A DNA stretch of 64,000 bases from Ficedula albicollis (Eukaryota; Chordata; Aves; Passeriformes; Muscicapidae), in contig NC_021692.1 of the NCBI RefSeq assembly GCF_000247815.1, forward strand, positions 5,654,461 through 5,718,460, read 5' to 3'. How positions within the stretch are numbered: the stretch's first letter is position 1; each line of letters opens with the position of its first letter. Shown here in pieces: positions 24,025 through 61,224 of the stretch. The position numbers and the translations under genes are program-made. The notes under the pieces are model-generated. The model saw only the letters and a list, made by a program, of their open reading frames with translations, ran no database searches and was not told the origin of the DNA.

Positions 24025-24262
24025 TTTCAAGCTAATTTCTCTTTAAAAAAACAAAAATAAAAACTAAATATTTTAAAACTTAAAAAAACCTTAAAATTCA
24101 CGCTAATCTCTCTTTAAAAATAAAAATTAAAACCTGAATATTTCTAAATTGAAACTAATTAAAATTCAAGCTAATGTCTCTTTAAAAATAAAAATTAAAA
24201 TAAATTGTTTAAAATTAAAAAAAAAAATCAAGACATTCTCTCTTTTAAAAATAAAATTCAAA
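24025..24262. repeat. AT-rich degenerate tandem repeat, about 60-70 bp
   Basis: Four diverged copies of a unit built on GCTAATCTCTCTTTAAAAAT followed by AAAATTAAAA-rich sequence, seen at about 24031, 24102, 24170 and 24236. Confidence 0.7.
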
Positions 24263-25617
24263 AATCCAATTGACTGTTTGCCAAGTTACCTTCTCAGGCA
24301 TCATCAGCCCAAAAACCACTGGGTCAAAATGCAGCAATGAAAACTCAGCTTGCATGTTAAGGAAAATTTGGGTATTGCAACATTTACTGCAACGGGCTGG
24401 AGTTGCACAGCGCTGAATATTGGGGAGAAACCTCTGCTTTTCCATGGCCCTATCCCAATTTTCCAGGGATATGAGCAGGAATCCTTCTTTGCCCACTGGA
24501 TGCCGCTGTTCCACAGAAATATTCATGGATTCTGCACCTTCTGTCAGCCAGGGAAGCCACCCCAGGGATTTATCCCTGTGAACCTGCCTTTATTTTTTTT
24601 CCCCTCAAAAGAAATCTCCTTAATATTTCGCACCTTCCAATCATGGCACGTGGAGAACTTGGGCCACTTGATCCCTTTCTGATGTTCTTTGAAGGTGAAC
24701 ATTTCAAGGGACAAAAATATATTTGGTGGGATAAAATATATTGGTGATTGAGGGGTAAACAAGCTGCCCAAAATGTGTTTTCAGGATTTGTAGAGGAAAA
24801 TAATCCCCTCCAAGTGCATGTCCTGCAGTGCTGTTTTGCATGCTTAATACAGGAAAAAAAAATTTAAATTTGGAGAATCCTGTCCTTAAAAGCAGAGGCT
24901 GGAAGTGGCAGCAGGAGCCACTGGTGTTACCTTCAGAGGCAGTGACCTGGATAAAGCAGCAAGAACAAGTGTGCTCCCACTTTTCAGGGAAAAATTGATG
25001 TTATTTATAGCTCAGCTCAGCCTCAGAACAAAGCAAAGTGACCTACATCCCTCCAGTGCCCAGCTTTGGGAATTCACTTTGAGGAAATTCAGTTCCACAT
25101 TTAGGTCTCTCTCTTCTGAAGCAAATGGATCCACAGCTTAATAGAATCCAAGCCCGTGGGGGATTCCTCTTTATTCCCTCCCCCAGCAGTTTTTAGCACC
25201 GAAAAACAACTGGAAAATGTAGCAAAAGGAAAACTTAAGGGTAGCAGGAGCAGGCAGGTGTCAGAGCCAGTGTGGGATAATCACCTGTGCCAGCAGTTCT
25301 GCTCTTTGAGGGGTGTTTGGAGTCTCCTCTTCCTCCTGTGGCTGCTCCACACAATATCTAAGGCAGGATCCCTCCAAAGCTCAGCATCACTGAAAAATTT
25401 GGAAAACTGGATGAGTCTTGTGGCCTTTGCTGAGTGTCCCAGCAGTGCCAGGTGGAAAACTGGCTGAATTCTGGGATGGTGTATCTAAAACCTGAGGTTT
25501 TTGTGGAGGAGTCTAATAGAGAAAAGAAACTCATAATAAATTGCTAAATACCAAGTTTTGCCCCTGCACTCTGCCCACTTCCCCAGAAGCACATATTAAA
25601 AAAAAAAAAAAAAAAAA

Positions 25618-25846
<229 letters not shown>

Positions 25847-27597
25847 AAAAAAAAAAAAAAAAAGAAAAGCAAATTCCCATTCAATATTTCATGTGCTTCT
25901 GACTTTAGCCGTAGAGGATTTCAAAATCAGAAATGTCTTCTCAGCCCTCCCTCTGTAATATGGTTTATTTTTTGTGCTGGAGGAGCACAACATATGGAAT
26001 TCTGCAAAGGAAGCCTCTCCATGCTGCTGTAATTAGCTGGTGGTCACAGCAGTCATCTTGGCTTCTTTATTATTTTAAAATTCTCAGCACTGTGTGATGG
26101 GATGAGTTTCTATCACCCCAGAATGCTAACGGGTGGGAAACCCTGCTGCTTTATCAGAGCCTTCAAAATCCCAAAGTGATCCTGAAATCAGTGGGATTAC
26201 ACCAGCCCTGAACCTGGGCCCAGCCCAGGCTACACAAGGAAACCAATCCTCCTTTTTTATTTTTTTTTTCCTCTGCTGCTGCAGTTATTTAAGCAACTCA
26301 CTCATGTACCTGAGTGTGGCTGTAAATGAATATTTGGCTTTGTTCCTGGGGAATTGGGTCCTTGTGCCTCCCTGTCTGTGGTGCACACACAAAGATTTTA
26401 TGAATAGTGCTCGTGCTGTAATTCTTGTCAGGTCCTGTCCTAAATAAGAGTTCATTTTTAAAAGTGAACCTGCACACAACAACCCCACCCTTCCAGTCCT
26501 TGATGAACCCTGGCAAGCCCAGGTTTGGTGATTTTTACAATCACTGGCTTCTGCTGAAAACCCAACTGATGAAATCCTGGTGCTATTGCAGCCCTGGGAG
26601 AGTCACCAGGAGGGACATCCCATCTTTGCTGCAGGATGCTGAGGAAGGAAATATTGCAAATATTGCAAAGCTGCTCATTCCCTACCAGAGTCCTGTGGTG
26701 CCCAGGCAAGGGAATTCACTGCCATTCCCTCACAGGAATTTGGATTTTCTATCCACACACCAAGACAGGGAGTTTGGGAGCAAACTGCAATGTGAGACAC
26801 TGCAGGTCCCTTTGTGCCGAGCTGGAGGCAGGGAGGACGTGCCAATGGCAAATAAACAAGGAGCAGGGGAAAAGGGGAAAGTTGGCAAAGTTTCAGGGAG
26901 AAAAAGCTGGAATTTCAGCATGATTGTGCTGTGCTCTGCTGCTCAGGGGGTTTAAATGCACTGTAGGACTAAGCCTGCACTACCCATCAAGAGGGGCTTG
27001 AATTACTTTGCCCTAAAGTGGCTTTTTTTTCGTCTAAATGGTATAAGAAGGGCTGGGAGGTCTTTCCACGAGGTTTGTTATGGAGTTATGTAAGAAACAG
27101 AGTTGGAGCTCCTTGAGGCTGACTTTGCAGGCAGTGCTGGCTGGAAGGAGGGTTTTTGTGCAGCCGAATTGGCTGCTGTGCCTCCAGCCACGGGATCTGG
27201 GAGAGTCTCAGGCACTCCTGCAGATTTTATCTCCCCACACAGCCCCGGGATTGCTCAAGGAGCCAAATCAACCCTGTGCCTCAAGAGTCCTGGGCTGCTC
27301 AGACAGGAAAATACAGGAGGTAACAACTTCTCAGTCAGCCTAATACTTTTTGTGTTTAGAGGTCTCTCTGTAATTAGCTCATTGGCAGCTTGATTGTTTG
27401 CCACAGAGAGAATTTTTGACAGGTTAATTTAACAGAACAGGAGCTGATTTCCATTTTTATGGCTTTCTGTTGTTCTCCTTATCAAAGTCTTGTTACTAAA
27501 GACATCCACTCCTGCCAGCTGGAGATGGATCCCTGGAAGGAGGCTGCTGAATCCACCTCAGGAAGATACCCAGATAGTCCCAGATCCTCTCATCACT

Positions 27598-27735
27598 TCT
27601 GAAAACAGATGTGAACCTCAGACTCCACATCTCTCTGGCAAAACCCTTTGTGTTCCCATTACCCACATTCTGAAAACAGATGTGAACCTCAGACTCCACG
27701 TCTCTCTGGCAAAACCCTTTGGACTGTGTTCCCAT
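27598..27735. repeat. Tandem duplication of about 70 bp
   Basis: The unit from TTCTGAAAACAGATGTGAAC through CTCTGGCAAAACCCTTTG, with CCCATTACCCAC, occurs twice and is nearly identical. Confidence 0.85.
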
Positions 27736-30700
27736 TACCCACGTGCAGGAAAAATGCTGAATGGGATTTTCAGAACCCAAATGCATGCTTCAGGAAAGTC
27801 TATTCTATTTAAAACCAACAATGATTAAGCAATGTCTAAAATCTCAGCCTAAATCTGTCGATGGCTACAGTTAACACACAGTGACAAAGCAGAGATGACT
27901 TAAGCTCTTGGCTTATGAGGGTATTAAAAACCAGACTGAAATCTCCCTGGCTGACACCTCGTGTGTGGAAATGCCAGCTTGAGTTGCTCACAAATGATCT
28001 TTCCAGCTTGATGTGTCATGGATATCTGCAGAGCATGAAGTCAGACAAAGCAGCCCTGTGTCCAAGGGATGAGGTTGGCTGATCCCACAGAATGCTTGTG
28101 CAGGCATGAAGCTTCCCCTGGAAAAACACTGCAGTGAGATCATGAGGAATTCTCATCTCTGTCATCCCGAGGTGCCACAGGGAGCAGCAGAACATCCTGG
28201 AGGAGGGAGCAGAGCAGATCCGTGCTGAGTGTTCTGTGTCAGCTCCACGCTGCTGCCGCCTTCTCCTCCCACCATCACCTGCACTGCCTGCTCAGGCCCC
28301 AGCCTGATCAACAACAATTAAAAAGTTCTTTATCTTCCCCAGAAATTCCCCCTCACAACACCACGGTGACAAATGGCACTTCACCCTCAGCAGGGAAAAT
28401 GTCTGCACCTCCAGAATCCTGCCTGGTGATGGTGTGAGGATCTCCTGGATGACCCGGGATGGAGGGGCTGAGACAGGCTTTTATTGCAAGGTCATTACAG
28501 GCAGCAATGTCCTGTAGAATATGCTTTGCTGGAGTACTGGGCTTCATAAAGCTCAGTGGTCATGTAGGGAGAAAGGTTTTTGTGCTGGTGCCAGAGTTCT
28601 CTGTTTTTCTGTGGCACAATTTCTCTCCAGCCAGGGCAGAGCCTGTGTGGAATTGGAGGAAACTCAAATCCCAGAGACAAATTCCTCCACTCAAGGTTAG
28701 GAAGGCTCATATCCATGGCTGTGATCAGTCCTGCCAAGCTTTTCTCCTCTGGCCAGGAGTTCAACCATCTTTTCCCACTTGTTTTTCTTTGGAATGGACA
28801 GCTGAGGCTTTATCCATTCTAACCATGTGCAAAACCCCCTCCTGGCATCTCTGCTTTTACCCTGACACTGAGACTGAAGGATGCAGAGGAAGAGGAGGAG
28901 CTCCAGCCACCACAGATTGGCTGCCTGATGCTTCAGGGCTGAGCAGAGCAGAGAGCTGGAACCCCCAGGTCCTTCAGTTCATGGGCAGAGGCTCAAAATC
29001 CTTAATTAAAGATTAATTAAACCCCTCAGAGCCCCACAGGCATGAAGCCAGGGAGGAATTTGGGAATACAAGGTGTCTGTCCTATAAGGGGGGGTAGAGC
29101 TGGAACCCTGAGAGAGGCAGAAACAGCAAATTCAGCAGCACCTCAACAAAGCAAAAAATCCCTTTGCTATTGTCTGCTGTTGTTTTCTGGCACACTGCAT
29201 TTTTATTACCTTTGGAAGCTGGAATGTTCCTTGGCTCTAATAAAAATGTCTGAACCTTGGAAAGGCAGTAAAAGCAAACAGGCAATGGAGGCACAGGCTC
29301 TGATGTGCTGTGATGCATTTTCTAAGCAGAATATGCTCCTTGCTCCTTCTTTGGTTTAATCCCTCTGAAACCATTTTTTATTGCTTTTTGATTAAAAACT
29401 AACCCAAATCTCAGACTGCTCCAGGACTAAAAGCAAGGAAGATTCCCAGTCCAAACTGTAAAAGATGAGGTGGAACTAAAAGACCAAGATGGGTCTTTTT
29501 TCCAGAGGATCTAAGATGGAATAGTTCACATGGTGGAAGTTTTTTGCACTGTAAATTCTTGGAGTAATTTTTTTTTTTTAAATTTAAGAATAAAGAGTTT
29601 CTCTCAGAATACTCTGACTCTGGGAGCTGATATTTTAAGGTAAGTACCAAATAACTGCCAAAATATCCAGACATTCAGTAATTGTGGATCTCTTTGTGCT
29701 CCAGTTTCTATGGAATGCTCATCTAGACGATGAGTTTTACCTTTTAAATAAAAACAATCAATGTTTATGCCTCGTTCTGCTCCTCCATTCCCCTTCTCTT
29801 GTATCATGGCTATGCCCAGAGTTTGCTATGGGTTCTGGGATCTCATCTCCTCAGTTTTAGGCACAGCACAGATGACTCAAAGGACATCTGTAGGCTTGGG
29901 GAAGAGAACTCAGAGCACTGAGCCAACGTGCCATCATCAGATGAAAAATAATTTCAACAACACGTCCTGAAAAATGGTCCCATCAGTTCCCCGGGGCTGC
30001 CTCTAATGAATTCTAATTAGAAGCTGTCACTTCTCGTTATGGGAAGACAGGAATGCTTCAGCTCTCCCACCCCTTTAACCTTGGAGACACCAGGATGAGA
30101 TCTGTCCCCAGGAATGGTTAAATTTCTGGCATTTTTGCTCCTGGAGGAAATTAATTGGGAATTTCTGTCTGGGGAGAGGCAGGCAGCTCCAGGAGTGCTG
30201 GTTCCCCTCATGCTCTAAACCCATGCACATCAAAATGCCCACTTGAGAGCACTTCCAAATATTTGTGCTTGTCATTTCTCATCTTCTGCACTCCTGCCCC
30301 AAACTCCTCCCCTGCTCAGCCTATTCTGGATTCCCAGAGTGGGTTTCCCTATGAAACCCCATGAAGCCTTTAGTGGGAGTTTGCACCACCTAATTAATGT
30401 TTTGTCTCAGTCTCTTCTGCCTTCACTCAGAGCGAGGATTAAAAAATACATTAAGGAAACAGATTTTCTCATGTTCAGGCTTGGTTGTTCATTAAATCTT
30501 ATCAAAAAGTCCAGAGAGTTCAGCAGCACTTCTAGCTACCAGCTAGAAGTGAGCAAAATGGAGCCAGATCCAGCTGCTGCAAGGTCTCTTAAAGCTGAGC
30601 AGTCCAACAGAGAATTAACACCTATATTATTGATACTTTTAACCCAATAACTAAATTCCCACGACCCTCAGTGTGACACTGACTGACCAACCAGAAACTA

Positions 30701-32799
30701 CTGCCTGAAACCGTGAAGGAAGATGAACACTGAAAGAGACACCACCCAAAATCCTCCATCTTGTCCCATACCTACTACCATACTATAAAACCTCAAATTT
30801 AAAACCTTTTATGATGTGAAATCACACACTTCTGTTTAACTACACACCTGTGATTATAATTCCATCACTCAAATTTAGAACTTTCTCCAATGCCTCAGGT
30901 CAAAAGCAGCATTCTCCTGGGGGTCAGTGCCAGAAAGCACAGAAAGCTCAAATAACCCAGGTTTGTGGAATTCAACATGTCCAGTGTGAAAGGGTTCTGG
31001 ATATCACCCATTTATCTGCAGGTTTATAAAACCTAAACCAGATTTTATAAAACCAGGTTTATAAACCCCTAAACAATCCAGCGTCCCCTCTGCCTCCTCC
31101 CAGCACATCCCTTCCATCCATCTTTTTCAGCCATTTGGTTTCTTGACAGCATTTACATAACCTGGCTGAAAACCCTCCCACAGCCCATTAAATGCCTGCT
31201 GTGGAATCCAAAGCTCTGATTAAAAGGCTGGAGCTTTCCAGGAGTGCACTACTTGCACAGATGGTTAATACTCACTTGTTCTACAGGGGAGGAAGTGGCA
31301 TTTTCTTTACAAGTACATCCACCCTGATCTTTCCCATGGGAATTGCTTGTTTTGTTCAGATTATTATTTTAAAGCTGTCATCAGATGTGATCACCCACTG
31401 GATTAGAGGGAGCAAAAGGAGATGATCAGATAATCCCTGAGGCACAAAGTATTTTGAGTTGGGTTTGAAGGCAGCTGTCACCTATGGTCAATTTGTTTAG
31501 CTCAAGGGTCTCTCCTCCTCTGTATCTTCCTAAAAATACCCATGCAGACCTTTAGAGATGTGGCATGTTGTGGGAATTTGCATGAGGAAGAATGCTCTGA
31601 ATCACATAAGTATTGGTAAAGCACAAGCATGAAGCAAAACCTTTGGCTCTCACTGGCCCTAGATCTGGTGCAGAAATATGGAGTTAAATCTAAAGCTGAG
31701 TTTATTGCAGGAGTAAAGTTATTTATTACAAAAAGTAACGTGTCTGCTCATAGGAATTCTGTCAATCAAACCTTTCTCAGACTTGAGAAACATTCCCTAA
31801 TCCAGATTTTAACCTTTTTCAGAGTCCTCTTTGTCAAAAACCTCAAAAACTCCCAGTGTTCCTCAGGCAGGAATCAGCACATGAGGAAGTAATTAATGAG
31901 TGCAGGAGAGAAAAATAAATAAATAAATAAAAGAATGTGCTGAATAGAGGCAAAATTGAGACTGAAACCCCTCATGCCACTGCTCAGTCCTCAGGATGCA
32001 GACAAGACACTGCAGCTCCTGACAAACAGCCTGAAGAGATGCTGGAGCATTCAGCAACCCCCAGGGTTGGGCATTTGTGTAAAGTTGGACAGTAAATCTG
32101 TCTGGTGCAGTGGAGTGTCTTAAACTGAATATCTGGGAATCAGGAACGAGGTTATCCCTGCTCCTACACACACACAATCCATGGCAGACAAATGCTGCCA
32201 TGAAACGTTATCAGTGCTACTCTGGTTTTCAGAGAGAGCTGCAATAATCAGTTAACTCATTAAGGAAAGCCTGTAATGTTTAGTGGAAGCTGTACCCAGA
32301 GCCAGGACCATCAGCCAAATCATCCCATTTCCAGCAGGCTGAGTCTCACCCAAGGTCTGGCAGAACAAATCCATCAAATCCACTTAAAATGCTTGAGGGG
32401 GGTGAAAAATATCCTACCATAAAAAATCATAACCTCGCAGGAACACTCTGCCTCAGTTTTCCCGACGACAAATGAGGGTGACAGAAGTGCCACTCAACTA
32501 ATTCCCAGCAGTGCTGTAAAGCTCATTTGATTAACATTTATGAATCCACCATGCACGATTCTTAGAGGGAATTGCTGCTGAAGAGCTGTTGTGATTGTTG
32601 CTTATTCCCCAGGTGCCTGAAAGAGGGAACTGGGCAGAATTCCAGAAGAAGTATCCTTGTGAGCTGAGATAAAAGATGAGCTAACCTAACAGTCAGGGTG
32701 TTGGTGCAGAGAAGATTCATTACAAACCTGGGGATCTTAGATCTGAGCTCAGAACCCAGGCAAGGCTCCAGGAGCTTTGTCTGTCCCATGAGGTACAAA

Positions 32800-33055
32800 A
32801 CCATGGAATGGTTGGGTTGGAAGGGACCTTTAAATGTTACCTTGTGCATCACACACCTGGGTGAAACCAGCTGGGCTCTGCCAGAAGAGAAGAACCCACC
32901 TGGAGGGAATGTCCAGAACACCTTGGAATCATCCTGGAAGTGTCCAGGGCGGGTTGGACAGGGCTTGGAGCAACCTGGGACAGTGGCAAGTGTCCCTGCC
33001 CACTGCAGGGTAATGGGATGAGCTTTAAGGTCCCTTCCAACACAAACCATTCAGA
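32800..33055. mobile_element. Two CR1 fragments in opposite orientation
   Basis: Antisense end at about 32800-32850 (GGAATGGTTGGGTTGGAAGG, GACC) and sense 3' end at about 32930-33055 (CTTGGAGCAACCTGGGACAG, GTGTCCCTGCCC, TTAAGGTCCCTTCCAACA, AACCATTC). Either nested insertion or an inversion. Confidence 0.75.
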
Positions 33056-33215
33056 AAAAGCCAAACTCAGCTTTCTCCTCGTGCTGCTCACCTATTTTCC
33101 TGAGGAGAAACCACAGCTTTTAAAGAACTCGTGTGAGGATGCTCTCCCGGTTAATCCGTCCCCGTGTCCCTCATCCATCTCCCGTCAGCAACAGGTGCCG
33201 GCAGCTCGTTTGGAG

Positions 33216-34255
33216 AAGGGAAGGGAAGGGAAGGGAAGGGAAGGGAAGGGAAGGGAAGGGAAGGGAAGGGAAGGGAAGGGAAGGGAAGGGAAGGGAAGGG
33301 AAGGGAAGGGAAGGGAAGGGAAGGGAAGGGAAGGGAAGGGAAGGGAAGGGAAGGGAAGGGAAGGGAAGGGAAGGGAAGGGAAGGGAAGGGAAGGGAAGGG
33401 AAGGGAAGGGAAGGGAAGGGAAGGGAAGGGAAGGGAAGGGAAGGGAAGGGAAGGGAAGGGAAGGGAAGGGAAGGGAAGGGAAGGGAAGGGAAGGGAAGGG
33501 AAGGGAAGGGAAGGGAAGGGAAGGGAAGGGAAGGGAAGGGAAGGGAAGGGAAGGGAAGGGAAGGGAAGGGAAGGGAAGGGAAGGGAAGGGAAGGGAAGGG
33601 AAGGGAAGGGAAGGGAAGGGAAGGGAAGGGAAGGGAAGGGAAGGGAAGGGAAGGGAAGGGAAGGGAAGGGAAGGGAAGGGAAGGGAAGGGAAGGGAAGGG
33701 AAGGGAAGGGAAGGGAAGGGAAGGGAAGGGAAGGGAAGGGAAGGGAAGGGAAGGGAAGGGAAGGGAAGGGAAGGGAAGGGAAGGGAAGGGAAGGGAAGGG
33801 AAGGGAAGGGAAGGGAAGGGAAGGGAAGGGAAGGGAAGGGAAGGGAAGGGAAGGGAAGGGAAGGGAAGGGAAGGGAAGGGAAGGGAAGGGAAGGGAAGGG
33901 AAGGGAAGGGAAGGGAAGGGAAGGGAAGGGAAGGGAAGGGAAGGGAAGGGAAGGGAAGGGAAGGGAAGGGAAGGGAAGGGAAGGGAAGGGAAGGGAAGGG
34001 AAGGGAAGGGAAGGGAAGGGAAGGGAAGGGAAGGGAAGGGAAGGGAAGGGAAGGGAAGGGAAGGGAAGGGAAGGGAAGGGAAGGGAAGGGAAGGGAAGGG
34101 AAGGGAAGGGAAGGGAAGGGAAGGGAAGGGAAGGGAAGGGAAGGGAAGGGAAGGGAAGGGAAGGGAAGGGAAGGGAAGGGAAGGGAAGGGAAGGGAAGGG
34201 AAGGGAAGGGAAGGGAAGGGAAGGGAAGGGAAGGGAAGGGAAGGGAAGGGAAGGG
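33216..34255. repeat. Perfect (AAGGG)n pentanucleotide array, 208 copies
   Basis: 1,040 bp of uninterrupted AAGGG on the plus strand, ending about 200 bp before the GOLIM4-like start codon. All three frames are open on each strand, which produces long but meaningless frames (GREGK or PSLPF repeats). The purine-only strand can form G-quadruplex or triplex structures. Perfection over 1 kb may be real and young, or a consensus artefact. Confidence 0.95.
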
Positions 34256-34454
34256 CCCGAGGATCCGGCGGCTCCGCTCGGACCCCGATGCCGCGATGGA
34301 GGAATAGAGCCCGGCAGCAGCCCCGGCAGGGCGGGCAGCGAGCGAAGGCGACACCGCCACCGCATCTCCCGGGGACATCCGCGGCTCCGCGGGGCACAGG
34401 AGCTCTCGGGATAAAGAACCAGATGCTTTAGCGGGGCAGCGCTCCGGCCCCGCC
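34256..34454 (+). promoter_or_regulatory. GOLIM4-like promoter / 5' UTR, CpG-rich
   Basis: About 200 bp of CpG-rich unique sequence between the AAGGG array and the ATG. No TATA box is apparent. The start context is CGCCATGG, a good Kozak match. The transcription start was not located. Confidence 0.55.
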
Positions 34455-57717
<23,263 letters not shown>

Positions 57718-59066
57718 GAGCTGCTGAGGAGAACTGGACACTGCAGGAACGAGGGGATGGGAGCTCCTCCTGGGACCTGGCTCCCAAATCCAGCACTGCC
57801 CAGAACAAAGGCAGGAGGAGGGAGCTCTCTGCAGGGTTTGCAGAGCAGAATTCCATCTGGGAATGGGGCCACTGCTGCCCCCCCGGGCCACTGGGAGATC
57901 TCTCAGGCTGGGAAGGATCTTACCCTGCTGCTTTTCTTACAAGCACTTTTTGATTTACTGTGTTCTTCGCCCTCTTGTTTTTCACATCCCCTTTCGAAGC
58001 TGGAGAGGGCTTTTGTGGTTGGTTTTGGGGGGTGTTTTTTACCCCCTGGGTGCCTGAGCCGGTCCCTGGACTCACTCGACTGATCTCTAATACAAAGGAA
58101 TCTGTCTTCATAAATTATTTTGCTCAGCTGTGTTTCTTTAACACACCCTTTGCTCTCCTCTGAGTAGGGTGGGGAGGGAAATTTCCTGTTCTTTGTCTGG
58201 AGCTGTGCAAGAGCACCAAGCACAGCCAGCAGTGAGTGTGTGTGGATGTGAACACTGCACCCCCTTGCTGCTGCAGAGACTCCCCAGGGGCTTGGAGCAG
58301 ATCCTTGGAGAGTTCTTGCCTTGGCTTTGAGCTGTGACAGTGTGACAGTCCTGCTGGGCTCAGTGTCCCCTGTGCATCTTCCCTGACCTGCTGGAGGTGA
58401 GGGCTGGCCTGGGCTGAGACAGGGACAGCCACACCAAGAAAAGGGAAATAAGGAATATTTGCAGCTCAGCTAATGCAGTTCCAACCTGTTGGGTTTATTT
58501 CCAGTCTCCCATTATTGGACAGGGAGCTCAGTAAATTCTGTTCTTCTAGGCAGGTTTGAATCAGCAATCTGGGTATTGTTGGTGCAGTAGATTGGACCCT
58601 GTGGTACTTGGCCTCCAAAAGACATCTTACCTGACCTCAGGGACAAAGAAGGAACAGTCTGGAATCTCTGGAATTTAAAATGAAAGGAGAAACGGCTTAA
58701 TCATGCCATCTCAAAGCCTGTTTGAAGTGATAAGAACAGGGCAGAGCTGTCCCACTCCCTGCCCTGTGCCCAGACCCCTGTGCCTGAGCTGTCTCCTCTT
58801 CCTCATCACACTCTGGAAATCCCAGACTCTGGCACCTCAGTCATCAAACACAGCTTGTGGCTCAATGTCATCACGTGGTAAAAAAAACAGAGGATCTTTG
58901 TTCTCTATTTTGAATTAGTTGAGCTCTTTTTAATCCTTGTTTGTAGCATATTTTGCAAGTGCTTTTAGACACTAGGGAAAATGATATTTATTTCCCAACA
59001 AGCTCAGCCTTTTTCATTCTGACAGCATTGATTATTTTTTCTTCCACTAGTTGTAATGGAGCTCGA

Positions 59067-59234
59067 AATTTACATTTCATAGGACTTTTTGATTCTTTGT
59101 TTTGATTCTGCTTGTGTTTCTTCCCAGTGCAATCAGCTGTGCAAGTCCAACTCTGGCACAGAGTGGAGCAGAATCAGGAAAGGGACAAATTTTAGGAAAT
59201 TATCTTTTAGCCTAGTGCCAGAGCTGCTCTAAGG
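59067..59234. repeat. Second copy of the 54.9 kb segment
   Basis: Shares TTTGATTCTGCTTGTGTTTC, CAATCAGCTGTGCAAGTCCA and ATCTTTTAGCC with 54920-55092. Could be a dispersed low-copy repeat or a local duplication. Confidence 0.85.
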
Positions 59235-61224
59235 AGCTCACTGCAAAACTCTGGTGGGGTTTAAGAAATCCAAAATGCCCTGAGGTGGTTAAAGCTGCAT
59301 TGGTGCTTTCCCTGCTGTGGTGCAAGGCTGCTCCTCTATGAATAGCATGCCCACAGCAGATCAGCTGAGGCTGCAGCTGCTGCTCCAGAGCATCCTGATC
59401 AAAAGTGCCTCCAGCTGCAGGTCAGAGCAGCCTCCCTGAGCCCCCAGTGCCAAAGCTCAGCCCTCCCTGCCTCTCCACTCACCCCCTGCTCTCCCCAGCC
59501 TGGCTCTGCCCTCGCTGGAAGTGAATCAAGAAAATAGAAATAGAAGCCCAGTGGGGGTGAGGCTGCTCACTGATTCAGGCTGCAGGATAACCTAAATCAG
59601 GAGGCAGATTCTCTGTGTCTGCACATCTAGGGTGAGTAATCCTCAAAGTTATGACTTGGGGGGAGCTGCAGCAACTCAGGCCTGAATGCAGAGCTCCCAG
59701 CTTGGAGGATGCTTTAGGAACCATATGTCATGTGCTGCCCTCAGCTGAGAGCAAACATCCCTGCCCTGGGGATTGTCTGCCCTGGCCATATCTGAGACTA
59801 AAATTAGCAGAGTGTTGTATAAATTGTGAGCTGTAGGTTGTCAGTGCTTCAGTGCCTGGCCTGCAGCGAGTTTTAATTCTCACTCACTGTTTCCTCCAAG
59901 AAGAAACAATAAACCCAGTGGAGGAGAAGCAGAAAAGCCAAACCCTGTGGTGCTGGGTCTGTCTGGAGGCCTGCAGAGCAAGCTGAGGTGCTGCTGGGGG
60001 TTCAGGGCTCAGGGCAGATCACAGGGTTTGGCCTGAGCAGCAGAATGCTGGAGCTTTCTGTGTTACTGCAGAGTGAGGTCTCAGGAAACAGATGGATTGC
60101 TAAGAGAGCAAACAGTGACACAAAGGATTCACAGTGAGCCAGCACGGGCAGGCTGACACAGCCAAAGCATGAGGGTCTGCCTGGCTGTGGCAAAAATAAT
60201 TGAGATTTTGCTCAGACACACTGCAAGGCCAAAAAAAAAGTGCAGAAGGTGCAGTTAAGCTGTAGTGTTATACATTTTTTGATGGGTTCAAACCATTTTT
60301 CCTCCCTGTGTCACACTCCAGACCCTTGGATCTCCCACCAGAACTCAGAGCTGTTAATCACAAGCAGCCACAGAGGTTGGTGCCAGATCTCTTCCCTGGA
60401 CATGGAAATAATGACAGCTCTGGAGAACAATCTGCTCTTCATCGCTGGTAGAAGGACACAAAGTTTGAAGGAGGAAAAACTTGCTTGGTTTGGCTCCAGC
60501 CACTTCCTGAACATGCTCACATTTCTCAGGAAGGGCCGTCAGGTCTCCAGTTTTCACATCCTGGCTGGAATTCCACAGGTAAATTTGCCAAGAAGTGCCT
60601 TCAGCAGCACAGCACCTCTTCCTGCTCCAATATCTGAGAGTTTTCCAAGCCATAACTGCACCTTCAGCATCCTTTTCTATGCTGCTCCTATTTTTTTAAT
60701 TGATTCCCATTGATCCTTCTTAGTATCAAAAGAGATTTCTGGCAGCTTTCCATAGGCTAGCAGACACCCCCATTAAATCTGGTGAAAAATTTCTACATTT
60801 CCAGATGTGGAAATAACTTGCAGTACTTGATATTGGTAAATTAAAGATTTCCTTAGGAACCATACACTTGAAAAATCCAGTCTTTCCAACAGGAAAAGGT
60901 GTCCTGATGCCAGACCATTCACGTTCAATGCATCAGAAAACAAAATTATTAAACAAATTCCACACTGCTGTGAATTACATTTTGTGTATATGCAAGTATC
61001 ACCTTCCAGGTATGATTTGAGTTTGGTTTTGCTCAGGCTGTGAAATAAAAATAGGCCTTGGGATCTTATTTTTGTTGTATTGTCAAGTTAGATAATTCAA
61101 ATTTTGTTTTTAAAGGAAACAGACACAGCAAACTGCAGTGTGTTTCCAAATAGGTAACACAGTGAAAACTACAGCAATGTGTTTAGGCACATCTCTGAGG
61201 GCTTTAACAAAACAATATGTTAAT

